The translations under genes and the position numbers were made by a program. From the NCBI GenBank assembly GCA_046349955.1, contig JAXMBI010000006.1, forward strand, positions 198,986-262,985: a stretch of 64,000 bases of DNA, written 5' to 3'. Source of the DNA: JBGAPH01 sp046349955 (GTDB lineage: Bacteria; Planctomycetota; Planctomycetia; Pirellulales; JBGAPH01). The notes beneath the pieces were generated by a model that worked only from the letters and a program-made list of their open reading frames with translations, did not search any database and was not told the DNA's origin. Positions 33,769 through 41,868 of this stretch are shown one piece after another; the first letter of the stretch is position 1; each line of letters begins with the position of its first letter.

Positions 33769-33892
33769 CGAACCGCAGAGTCGCGGAGACGCAGAGAAGA
33801 GAAAATCGTTTCTCGCGAAGGCGCAGTGTTCGCAAAGGGCGCGATGAAAGAGAATCTGCGTCCTCTCCGCGCCTCTGCGTCTCCGCGGTTCG
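33769..33892. repeat. Inverted repeat pair of the GCGGAGACGCAGAG type
   Basis: CGAACCGCAGAGTCGCGGAG (33769) is mirrored by GCGTCTCCGCGGTTCG ending at 33892; between them TTTCTCGCGAAGGCGCA marks a second small palindrome. Related in design to the element at 18832. It follows the split secreted-protein gene by two bases. Confidence 0.82.
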
Positions 33893-33909
33893 TCTTCTCG
33901 AAGATGAGT

Positions 33910-34314
33910 TCAGTCCACGAACGGCGGCGGCGGGGGATACGTGCCGAGTTCCACGTGGTGGCCGTCGGGATCGTGGAAGAAGATCTGCTGGATTCCGCGG
34001 TCTGGAAGCTGGTTGGCGTGGTAACGGATGCCGAACTCTTCGAGCCGCTTGGCGGCGGCCGGCAGATCGTCGACGTGCAGCGCCAAGTGCTCTGCCCGCG
34101 TGTCGATAACACCCCCGGATTTGTCGGCCCCGTCGCGGCCGATGAGGTGGATCATCAGCCCGTAGTTGTAGAGCCAGGCGCCCGGAAAATCGAAGTTCGG
34201 CCGCTTCACTTCGCGGAAGCCCAACACGTCGCTGTAGAAGCGGCGGCTTTCGTCGAGCCGGCTCGTCGTGCGGGCCACATGGTTCACAGAACGAATGGGA
34301 AGCGGGCTGGGCAT
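33910..34314 (-). CDS. VOC-family (glyoxalase/dioxygenase-like) protein
   Basis: 134-aa single-unit VOC protein: IRSVNHVARTTSRLDESRRF with a metal-ligand His, RFYSDVLGFREVKRP, EHLALHVDDLPAAAKRL with a second His, and FFHDPDGHHVELGTYPPPPP with the final Glu. Metal ligands of the glyoxalase/extradiol fold are all present. ATG at 34314 is used; the longer frame adds 43 unrelated residues. Substrate unknown. Confidence 0.88.
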   Translation of the reverse strand: MPSPLPIRSVNHVARTTSRLDESRRFYSDVLGFREVKRPNFDFPGAWLYNYGLMIHLIGRDGADKSGGVIDTRAEHLALHVDDLPAAAKRLEEFGIRYHANQLPDRGIQQIFFHDPDGHHVELGTYPPPPPFVD

Positions 34315-34497
34315 GACCGGGGGCTCAAAGACGAGGCGATGGGGGTTGGGCCCGCGCAATTGCACGGCGTTTGGCAATATATGCCGCCGCGGGGACGCCT
34401 GAAAGTAGCCGCGAAAGCGGCCCGCGGCTTTTCCCCTCCGCACCCGGCTCTTGCTAGGCTAGAGGACATGAATCGCCGCACCCCGGGGACCGCTCCC

Positions 34498-35016
34498 ATG
34501 AAGTACCGCCGTTCACTCCTTGGCTTGGTGTGCGGATCGAGCGCGCTCGCCCTGGTCTCCGTAGCCGCCGCCTGCCCCGCTCGTCGCATGGCCCTGCCCG
34601 AAGTTGCACTGAGTCGCCCCGCCGACCGCGCGGCTTTCCAGCGCACGGGCCTGTCCGTGGTCCTCACCATTCAGAGCGCCACCGGCATCGGCCAGGCCGA
34701 CCTGTCGGCCTCGGGCGAGAGGTTGCCGGCCAGGGTGCGCGTGCGGATCGAAGGGCTCACGATTGCTCGGCTCGAGGGATTCACCGTGTCCAACGAACGG
34801 CTGTCGCTGCACTCCGGGGCGGGCCGGCCGTGGCCCGAGACACGGGAGCAGGACTCGGGCGGCCGCGTGATCGAGCGGGTCGAAGATCGCCGCTACCCGC
34901 TGCCGATCAGGCTTTTCCACAGAGCCGGTAGGCACTGGGCCGAAATCGATCTGCCGCCGGCCATGTTGACCGGCAAGCGGCTGCACCTGGAATGGGTCGA
35001 CGCTTACCGCACTTGA
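34498..35016 (+). CDS. Hypothetical exported protein, possible lipoprotein
   Basis: 172 aa, unrecognised. The N-terminus YRRSLLGLVCGSSALALVSV then AAACPAR could be a Sec signal or a lipoprotein signal with Cys near 24. The mature part is one beta-rich domain (GLSVVLTIQSATGIGQADLS, RVRVRIEGLTIARLEGFTVS). GGGGA lies 8 bases before the ATG at 34498; an in-frame ATG at 34468 is also possible. Confidence 0.55.
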   Translation: MKYRRSLLGLVCGSSALALVSVAAACPARRMALPEVALSRPADRAAFQRTGLSVVLTIQSATGIGQADLSASGERLPARVRVRIEGLTIARLEGFTVSNERLSLHSGAGRPWPETREQDSGGRVIERVEDRRYPLPIRLFHRAGRHWAEIDLPPAMLTGKRLHLEWVDAYRT

Positions 35017-35028
35017 GCGACTGGCGTT

Positions 35029-35802
35029 CTAGAACCCCAGCGAATTCCAAACGCTGCCGCCCCCCGTGGCTTTCCCCGGCGCGTATGGGGAGTAATCGCT
35101 GGGCCGATCGATCGTCAGCCGCACGTGGAAGGTGGAATAACGCTGTTCGGCCACCACCACGTCCGACGGGTTGAACCAGCACTGCCCCATCGGCTTGCCG
35201 CTCCACAGCACCTGGTACAGGTACATGTTGGGGTCGGTGGTCGCCTGGTGCTTGAAGCCGAACTTGCGCTCGAGCAGCGCGATCAAGCGCCGGCCGTCGG
35301 CCGTCGAGCCCTGAAAGCCGATTCGCTGCAGCTTGTGGTCGAGATCGAAGTAGTAGGTCAGCGAGCCGGCCAAGTCGTCGGGGCGCGTGCCCGAGACGAG
35401 CGGCACCCGATAGCCGAGCTGATCGATGTCGGCCAGCTTGGTTGATACCCGCGGCCAGTTGCCGAGCACCCAGGCGGGCGTGACGCCGAAGTCGAATACC
35501 TGGTTGAGATCGAGCGGTGGCTGGCGCACGCTCTTTTCCGGCTGCACCGGCGGCGCGGGCTCGGCGGGCTTGGGCGCCTCAGGCGCGGCGGCCGATTCCC
35601 CCGTGGCAGCTTTTTCAGCAGTGTCTTCGCCCTTGGCTGCGACCGCAGGGGCGTCGGGCAAGTGCTTGGCGAGCCCCTCCCATTGGGTCGAGAGGTAGGG
35701 AACCCCCACCGAGGCCGCCAGGAGCAGCATCATGAAGGCCGGTTGCTTGAGCATCGATTGCCTGCTGTGCGAGCGCCGCATCGCGGCGTGTCCTCCGCGC
35801 AT
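35029..35802 (-). CDS. Membrane-anchored hypothetical protein (possibly DUF6690)
   Basis: 257 aa. A strong Shine-Dalgarno (GGAG, 8-base spacing) precedes the start at 35802. Residues 18-38 (QPAFMMLLLAASVGVPYLS) are a membrane anchor, then an Ala/Pro/Glu-rich linker to about 90, then a globular domain (FGVTPAWVLGNWPRVSTKLA, LTYYFDLDHKLQRIGFQG, FHVRLTIDRPSDYSPYAPG). I recall similar planctomycete proteins under DUF6690, but that is from memory and unverified. Confidence 0.65.
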   Translation of the reverse strand: MRGGHAAMRRSHSRQSMLKQPAFMMLLLAASVGVPYLSTQWEGLAKHLPDAPAVAAKGEDTAEKAATGESAAAPEAPKPAEPAPPVQPEKSVRQPPLDLNQVFDFGVTPAWVLGNWPRVSTKLADIDQLGYRVPLVSGTRPDDLAGSLTYYFDLDHKLQRIGFQGSTADGRRLIALLERKFGFKHQATTDPNMYLYQVLWSGKPMGQCWFNPSDVVVAEQRYSTFHVRLTIDRPSDYSPYAPGKATGGGSVWNSLGF

Positions 35803-35925
35803 ATCGACGTCTCCTAGGCCGCGGCTTGCGAACTCGGCCCGTGGCACTCTAGGCTTTCGCCAATTCGTTCGACCGTCGCGCCGCGTATCTTCGCGCTAAA
35901 CCGTTCCTTGTGCGCCCGAGCCTGC

Positions 35926-37122
35926 ATGCCGATCGTTTCCGCCGAACTGCGTTGGCTGACGAGCGGCGCGGCCGCGCGCTGGCTGGCGGACGAAGAACTG
36001 CAGCGGCTCGACGCGATGGCGGTCGCCAACCGGCTGCGGCGCACGCTGTCGGCCGAGCGCGTGCGGCTCGTCTCACAGCAGTTCGAGCTGCGGCGGCGGG
36101 CGAAGACGAAGTTCGCCGCTGCCCAGGGCATGTTCTTCACGCCGCTGGGCCTCGAGCAGGCGACCGACGACGCTGTTGCCCGCCATAAGGCGAAGCGATT
36201 CGCGGCAGGCAAACCGGTCGCCGATCTCTGCACCGGCGTCGGCGGCGACTTGCGGGCGCTCGCCGCGCGCGGGCCGACGCTCGGCGTCGAACTCGATTCG
36301 GCGGTCGCTTGGCTGGCCAACGCCAATTTGCATGTTTTGGGGCACGCCGATTCTTCGGTCTGCGTCGGCGACGCCACGCGGCTCGAACTGCGGTCGGCCT
36401 TCGCTTGGCACATCGACCCCGACCGGCGGCCCGACGGCCACAAGACCTCGCAGGTCGAATTCGGCCGACCGAGCGGAGACGAGCTTGTTGCGCTACTCGC
36501 AACAAACCCCAACGCCGCGATCAAGCTCTCCCCGGCGGCTGCTGCACCAGGCACATGGGAGGAGAGCGGCGAACTCGAATGGGTCAGTCGCGGCGGCGAG
36601 TGCCGGCAGCAAGTCGCTTGGCTCGGCGCGCTCGCGGGCGAGCCAGGCCGCCGGCGGGCGACGCTCGTCGACGCGCGCGGGGAAACGCTGCGAACAGTCG
36701 TCGGCGACGACACGGCGGCCGCTCCCGTGGCTCAGCAGCTCGGCCGCTATGTCTACGAGCCCGAGGCAGCGGTTGTCGCCGCCCGACTGGCGGGAGTTCT
36801 GGCTACCGAGCACAGCCTCGAACAGGTAGCGCCCCAGGTGGCCTACTTCACGGGGGACGCGGCAATCAGCGACGCAGCGCTGGCCTCCTTCGAAGTGCTG
36901 GCCCATTTGCCGTGCGACCGCCGTCGACTGAGAGCGTTGTGTCGGGAACGCGGCGTGGGGCGGATCGAGGTCAAGAAACGCGGCGTCGACCTCGACCCCG
37001 CACGCTTGCAGGCCGAGCTCAGCGGATCGGGCGAACTGGCGGCGGTGTTGCTCGTCTACCGGCGTGGCAGCGGGGCGCAGGCAATTCTGGCGCGGCGCAC
37101 CGGACTCCCGGCCGGGCTGTAG
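35926..37122 (+). CDS. Class I SAM-dependent methyltransferase with THUMP-like C-terminus
   Basis: 398 aa. N-terminal helical part (LRRTLSAERVRLVSQQFELR), then a Rossmann methyltransferase core with motif I VADLCTGVGGDLRALAARGP (about 95-114) and LGVELDSAVAWLANANL. The C-terminal AYFTGDAAISDAALASFEVL and ELAAVLLVYRRGSG fit the THUMP-like domain found in RNA-methyltransferase relatives. Target unknown. ATG at 35926. It ends one base from the convergent FGE gene. Confidence 0.85.
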   Translation: MPIVSAELRWLTSGAAARWLADEELQRLDAMAVANRLRRTLSAERVRLVSQQFELRRRAKTKFAAAQGMFFTPLGLEQATDDAVARHKAKRFAAGKPVADLCTGVGGDLRALAARGPTLGVELDSAVAWLANANLHVLGHADSSVCVGDATRLELRSAFAWHIDPDRRPDGHKTSQVEFGRPSGDELVALLATNPNAAIKLSPAAAAPGTWEESGELEWVSRGGECRQQVAWLGALAGEPGRRRATLVDARGETLRTVVGDDTAAAPVAQQLGRYVYEPEAAVVAARLAGVLATEHSLEQVAPQVAYFTGDAAISDAALASFEVLAHLPCDRRRLRALCRERGVGRIEVKKRGVDLDPARLQAELSGSGELAAVLLVYRRGSGAQAILARRTGLPAGL

Positions 37123-37123
37123 A

Positions 37124-38227
37124 TCACTCAGGCGACTTCACGCAGCGAAACCCAATGTGCGAGGCCCCCGAGTCGGTCGCCGTTCCGCGGCGGGCGCTGG
37201 GGCGGTAGCTTTCGCAGTAGGTGACGTGGCAGAGGAACGAGCCGCCGCGGGTGACGCGCTTGGGCGTGTAGCGTTCGGCCGGATCGAAGCTGTCGGCCGG
37301 ACCGCGCGGATTGAAAACGGCCGTCGGCAAGTCGGCCCGCCCGGCGTAGGCGTCGACGCGGTACCAGTCGCTGCACCATTCCCACACGTTGCCGGCCATG
37401 TCGTAGAGGCCGTACCCGTTGGGCGAAAACGACTTCACCGGGGCGGTGCGATCGAAGTGATCGGCCTTCGTGTTGTTGTGCGGGAAGTCTCCCTGCCAGA
37501 TGTTTGCCAGGGCGTCGGTGTCGGTCGGGACCCGATCTCCCCAGACGAACCGTTTGCCGTCGAGCCCGCCGCGGGCGGCGAATTCCCACTCCGCCTCGGT
37601 GGGCAAGCGCTTGCCGGCCCAGGCAGCGTAGGCGGCGGCGTCGTCCCAGGCGATGTGGACCACGGGATGATCGTCGCGCCCCTTGAGGTCGCTATTCGGG
37701 CCTTCCGGATGTTGCCAGTCGGCGCCCGGCAGCCACTGCCACCAACCGGCCGCGTTGTCGAGCGGCACGGCCGACGCCGGCGGATTGAAGACAAGCGAGC
37801 CCGGCACGAGCAGACTGTCATCGGGCTTGGGGGTGCCGGGAGGAAGCTGCTTCGCCAAGTCCTCCCACACGGGCTTCTGCTCCGCGATCGTTTTGTACTT
37901 GGTCTCGTCGACGAACTTGCGGAACTCGGCGTTCGTCACCTCGTGCTCGTCCATCCAGAAGGGCGAGACCTTCACGCGGTGCTTCGGCTGTTCCACCGCG
38001 CGGGCCGCGGCGTCGTCGCTTCCCATGGTGAATTCCCCGCCGGGGATCCAGACCATACCGGGGGGCGGGCTCAGGGAACGCCGCCACTGCGGGAGCCGAG
38101 CGGCGACCAAGTAGGTGACGCCGAACGCGGCGACCCCCAGGCAAGCGAGGACCAACCAGCGCCGCGCCGGAAACGGCGCAGGCGGCGAGGGCGATTGCTT
38201 GGCAGGGGAATCTTGCTGCTTGGCCAA
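37124..38227 (-). CDS. Formylglycine-generating enzyme (sulfatase-modifying factor)
   Basis: 367-aa SUMF1-family protein. A TTG codon at 38227 starts it; residues 23-42 (RWLVLACLGVAAFGVTYLVA) are a membrane anchor. The FGE fold begins MVWIPGGEFTMGSDDAAARA. Near the C-terminus GGSFLCHVTYCESYRPSARR keeps both copper-binding/catalytic cysteines (C333 and C338, spacing C-x4-C as in human FGE Cys336/Cys341), so this is likely a true FGE and not one of the catalytically dead paralogues. A Cys-type sulfatase lies 1.8 kb downstream on the other strand. Confidence 0.88.
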   Translation of the reverse strand: MAKQQDSPAKQSPSPPAPFPARRWLVLACLGVAAFGVTYLVAARLPQWRRSLSPPPGMVWIPGGEFTMGSDDAAARAVEQPKHRVKVSPFWMDEHEVTNAEFRKFVDETKYKTIAEQKPVWEDLAKQLPPGTPKPDDSLLVPGSLVFNPPASAVPLDNAAGWWQWLPGADWQHPEGPNSDLKGRDDHPVVHIAWDDAAAYAAWAGKRLPTEAEWEFAARGGLDGKRFVWGDRVPTDTDALANIWQGDFPHNNTKADHFDRTAPVKSFSPNGYGLYDMAGNVWEWCSDWYRVDAYAGRADLPTAVFNPRGPADSFDPAERYTPKRVTRGGSFLCHVTYCESYRPSARRGTATDSGASHIGFRCVKSPE

Positions 38228-38463
38228 GGGCGCGCCGCGGGTGGAGGAGGTGCAGGGAATGGCTCTAGCGAATCTAACCCGACACTGCAGGCGTCACAAG
38301 CTTGCACAGGCTTCCAGCCTGTGCAAACACCGTCGCCGAACCGAGCGACCTTGCCCATCAGGGCCGCCAAACCCTATGGTGGCGCATGAATTGGGGCAGT
38401 CATCCCCTCAACGAACGCGTTTGCAACAAGGCTCGCCTTCGCTCCTCAGAGTCAACCCTTTCG

Positions 38464-39855
38464 ATGGACAAACTCAGCGTCGCCGCCGCCCGGCGGCCGG
38501 AAAACGTCGGCCGCACCGTCAAGATCCAGGGCTGGATTCGCACCCGTCGCGACTCCAAGGGGGGCTTTAGCTTCCTGGAGATCAACGATGGCTCCTGTCT
38601 GGCCAACCTGCAGGTGATCGCCGAGGGTTCGCTGCCCAACTACGAGTCGGAGGTCAAGCACGCCGGTGGCGGCGCGAGCGTCTCGGTTGTCGGCGAGATC
38701 AAGGCCTCGCCTGCCAAGGGGCAGGCCACCGAACTCGCGGCGAGCGAGGTCGTCGTCCACGGCCTGGCCGATCCCGAGGCCTACGTGCTGCAGAAGAAGC
38801 GGCACTCGTTCGAATACCTCCGCACCATCGCCCACCTCCGGCCGCGCACCAACACTTTCGGCGCGATCGCCCGCGTGCGGAACTGCGTGTCGCGCTCGAT
38901 TCACGACTTCTTTCAGGAAGAAGGTTTCCTCTACATCCACACGCCGATCATCACCGCCAGCGACTGCGAAGGCGCTGGCGCCATGTTCCGCGTGACTACG
39001 CTCGATCTCGAAGGCCTCGCTAAGAACGGGCCGCCGGTGAACCACGCGGCCGACTTCTTTGGCCGTCAGGCGTATCTCACCGTGAGCGGGCAGCTCGAGG
39101 GGGAGATCTACGCCTGCGCGCTCGGCAAGGTCTACACCTTCGGCCCTACGTTCCGCGCCGAGAACTCGAACACCTCACGGCACTTGGCCGAGTTCTGGAT
39201 GATCGAGCCGGAGATGGCGTTCTTCGACCTGATTGACAACATGGACCTGGCCGAGCGGTTCCTCAAGCGGATCTTCAGCGACGCGCTCTCCCGGTCGCGC
39301 GAGGATATGGAGTTCTTCAACGCCCAGATCGACGACACGGTGCTCTCGACGCTCGAGGGGATCATCACCAGCCAGTTCGTGCGGCTGCCGTATACCGAAG
39401 CGGTTGAGATCCTAGAGAAGTCGGGGCAGCAGTTTGCCTACCCGGTTTCCTGGGGACACGACCTGCAGGCCGAGCACGAGCGCTATCTGACCGAACAGCA
39501 CTTCAAGTGCCCGGTGATCCTGTACGACTACCCGCGGTCGATCAAGCCGTTCTACATGCGTGTCAATGACGATGGCCGCACGGTGCGGGCAATGGACATC
39601 CTGGTGCCCAAGGTGGGCGAAATCATCGGCGGCAGCCAGCGCGAGGAGCGGCTCGACGTGCTCGAAGCCCGCATGCGCGAGCAGAAGCTCGATCTCGACG
39701 CCTACTGGTGGTATCGCGAGCTGCGGCAGTTTGGCACGGCGCCGCACGCCGGCTTTGGCCTGGGGCTCGAACGTGTGGTGCAGTTCATCACCGGGATGCA
39801 GAACATCCGCGACGTGATTCCGTTTCCGCGGACGCCGGGGAGTGCGGAGTTCTAG
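38464..39855 (+). CDS. asnS: Asparaginyl-tRNA synthetase
   Basis: Class IIb synthetase, 463 aa. Anticodon-binding OB fold at the N-terminus (GRTVKIQGWIRTRRDSKGGF), then motif 1 around HDFFQEEGFLYIHTPIITAS, motif 2 FGPTFRAENSNTSRHLAEFW, and motif 3 GFGLGLERVVQFITGMQNIR. The final DVIPFPRTPGSAEF is the usual AsnRS end. It charges tRNA-Asn in the cytoplasm. The ATG at 38464 gives the normal N-terminus. Confidence 0.96.
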   Translation: MDKLSVAAARRPENVGRTVKIQGWIRTRRDSKGGFSFLEINDGSCLANLQVIAEGSLPNYESEVKHAGGGASVSVVGEIKASPAKGQATELAASEVVVHGLADPEAYVLQKKRHSFEYLRTIAHLRPRTNTFGAIARVRNCVSRSIHDFFQEEGFLYIHTPIITASDCEGAGAMFRVTTLDLEGLAKNGPPVNHAADFFGRQAYLTVSGQLEGEIYACALGKVYTFGPTFRAENSNTSRHLAEFWMIEPEMAFFDLIDNMDLAERFLKRIFSDALSRSREDMEFFNAQIDDTVLSTLEGIITSQFVRLPYTEAVEILEKSGQQFAYPVSWGHDLQAEHERYLTEQHFKCPVILYDYPRSIKPFYMRVNDDGRTVRAMDILVPKVGEIIGGSQREERLDVLEARMREQKLDLDAYWWYRELRQFGTAPHAGFGLGLERVVQFITGMQNIRDVIPFPRTPGSAEF

Positions 39856-39877
39856 GGGGGGCTGGGCGCAGAGGCTC

Positions 39878-39895
39878 GGGGGACTTTCGTCCCCC
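39878..39895. repeat. Short GGGGGAC/GTCCCCC hairpin
   Basis: GGGGGAC, loop TTTC, GTCCCCC, 23 bp after the asnS stop. A seven-pair stem without a T tract, so more like a palindromic intergenic unit than an intrinsic terminator. Confidence 0.55.
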
Positions 39896-40015
39896 GCTCG
39901 CCGGGGACGCTCAGCGAACCGACAGCTCGCACTGAACGCGCTGTAATCTTGCAAATTGGACTTTGCGCACTACACTGCACGCTCCCTCGCACCCCCTCTT
40001 AAGTCGGTGACTGCC

Positions 40016-41707
40016 ATGCTTCGCGCTCCTCGTCTGCTCGCGTTGGCCGTGCTTGTAATTGGCATCGGCCTGGGCTATTTGGCGGCAAACTCGCCTGAGA
40101 TCTCGAGTTCAGCCCGCGCGACCGAGGCCGTTTCTGCGAACGACGACGCCGCGGTCCAAGGTCCGGCCCGCGTCCCCGCACTGAGGATCGTGCAGGCTCG
40201 GCGAACAACCGCCCAAGCCAGTGGCGCCGCCAAGCAGCCCAACATCCTGGTGATCTGGGGCGACGACATCGGCATCTGGAACATCAGCCGCAACAGCCGC
40301 GGCATGATGGGCTACGAAACGCCGAACATCGACCGCATCGCCAAGGAAGGCCTGTCGTTCACCGACTACTACGGCCAGCAGAGCTGCACGGCGGGCCGCG
40401 CCGCCTTCATCGGCGGCAACGTGCCGGTCCGCACTGGGATGACCAAGGTCGGCCTGCCGGGCGCCAAGGAAGGGTGGCAGAAATCCGACGTCACCATGGC
40501 CACGGTGCTCAAGAGCTTGGGCTACATGACGGGACAGTTCGGCAAGAACCACCAGGGAGACCGCGACGAGCATCTGCCCACCATGCACGGCTTCGACGAG
40601 TTCCTCGGCAATCTTTATCACTTGAACGCTGAGGAAGAGCCCGAGAACGAGGACTACCCCAAGGACCCCGAGTTCCGCAAGAAGTTCGGCCCGCGCGGCG
40701 TGCTCCACTGCAAGGCCGACGGCCGCGGCGGACAAACGATCGAAGACACGGGCGCCCTGACCAAGAAGCGGATGGAGACGATCGACGACGAAACGGTCGC
40801 CGCCGCCAAGGACTTCATCAAAAGGCAGCACGACGCCGGCAAGCCCTTCTTCTGCTGGTGGAACGGCACCCGCATGCACTTCCGCACGCACGTGAAGGCC
40901 GAGCACCGCGGCAAGTCGGGGCAAGACGAATACTCCGACGGCATGGTCGAGCACGATGCGCACGTGGGCGAGCTGCTCAAGGCGCTCGATGACCTGGGCA
41001 TCGCCGACAACACGATCGTGATGTATTCGACCGACAACGGCCCGCATTACAACACCTGGCCCGACGCCGGCACCACGCCGTTCCGCAGCGAAAAGAACTC
41101 GAACTGGGAAGGCGCCTACCGCGTGCCGGCGTTCGTGCGCTGGCCTGCCAAATTCCCGGCGGGTGTAACGCTCAACGGCATCGCCGCTCACGAAGACTGG
41201 CTGCCGACGTTCGCCGCGGCGGCCGGATCCACGGACATCAAGGAAAAGTTGGCTCAGGGGGTCGAACTCAATGGCCGCCGTTACCGAAACTTGATCGACG
41301 GCCACAATCAGCTCGACTACCTGATGGGCAAGACCAAGGAATCGCCGCGCAAGGAGTTCCTCTACGTCAACGATGATGGCCACATCGTGGCCATTCGCTA
41401 CGACGACTGGAAGTCGGTGTTCCTCGAAAACCGCGGCCAGGCCTTCGGCGTGTGGCGCGAGCCGTTCACCGAGTTGCGGGTGCCGCTCTTGTTCAACCTG
41501 CGGCGCGACCCGTTCGAGCGGGCCCAGCACAACGCCAACACCTACAACGACTGGTTCCTCGACCGCGTATTCGTCATCGCCCCGATGCAGCAATTCGCGG
41601 CGAAGTTCCTGATGAGCATGAAGGACTACCCGCCGAGCCAAACGCCGGGGTCCTTCAACCTGGAAAAGGTCCAGAAGATGATCGAGGCGGCCGGCGCGGC
41701 CAATTAA
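40016..41707 (+). CDS. Cys-type sulfatase (arylsulfatase family)
   Basis: 563-aa exported sulfatase. Signal/anchor at 8-24 (LALAVLVIGIGLGYLAAN). Metal-binding Asp pair in ILVIWGDDIGIWN (D83, D84). The active-site Cys124 is in QSCTAGRAAF, the C-x-A-x-R formylglycine signature, so the FGE encoded nearby could activate it. GQFGKNHQGDRDEHLPTMHG and VMYSTDNGPHYNTW match later sulfatase motifs. It resembles the large arylsulfatases of planctomycetes; whether the substrate is a sulfated polysaccharide or a small ester is unknown. Confidence 0.93.
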   Translation: MLRAPRLLALAVLVIGIGLGYLAANSPEISSSARATEAVSANDDAAVQGPARVPALRIVQARRTTAQASGAAKQPNILVIWGDDIGIWNISRNSRGMMGYETPNIDRIAKEGLSFTDYYGQQSCTAGRAAFIGGNVPVRTGMTKVGLPGAKEGWQKSDVTMATVLKSLGYMTGQFGKNHQGDRDEHLPTMHGFDEFLGNLYHLNAEEEPENEDYPKDPEFRKKFGPRGVLHCKADGRGGQTIEDTGALTKKRMETIDDETVAAAKDFIKRQHDAGKPFFCWWNGTRMHFRTHVKAEHRGKSGQDEYSDGMVEHDAHVGELLKALDDLGIADNTIVMYSTDNGPHYNTWPDAGTTPFRSEKNSNWEGAYRVPAFVRWPAKFPAGVTLNGIAAHEDWLPTFAAAAGSTDIKEKLAQGVELNGRRYRNLIDGHNQLDYLMGKTKESPRKEFLYVNDDGHIVAIRYDDWKSVFLENRGQAFGVWREPFTELRVPLLFNLRRDPFERAQHNANTYNDWFLDRVFVIAPMQQFAAKFLMSMKDYPPSQTPGSFNLEKVQKMIEAAGAAN

Positions 41708-41868
41708 CCATCGCCGGGTCGCTTGCCTGCCTTGCCAAGACAGTAATCTTCAGGAAATCGGCAATCTCGTGTGCCGGCGCGAGCCGAGATAGTGAAGTAC
41801 GGCGCGATGGCTCGTTCGGAACGGGCCGTTGGCCGCTTTTCTCGAGCGATTCCGCGTGGGCGAAGAGC

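Noticed and set aside
33508..34497. Long N-terminal extension of the hypothetical exported protein
   Set aside because: The frame overlaps the end of the split gene, a repeat and the VOC gene; the signal peptide begins at 34498.
39878..39895. Intrinsic terminator after asnS
   Set aside because: The stem is good but no T tract follows; kept only as a palindromic repeat.
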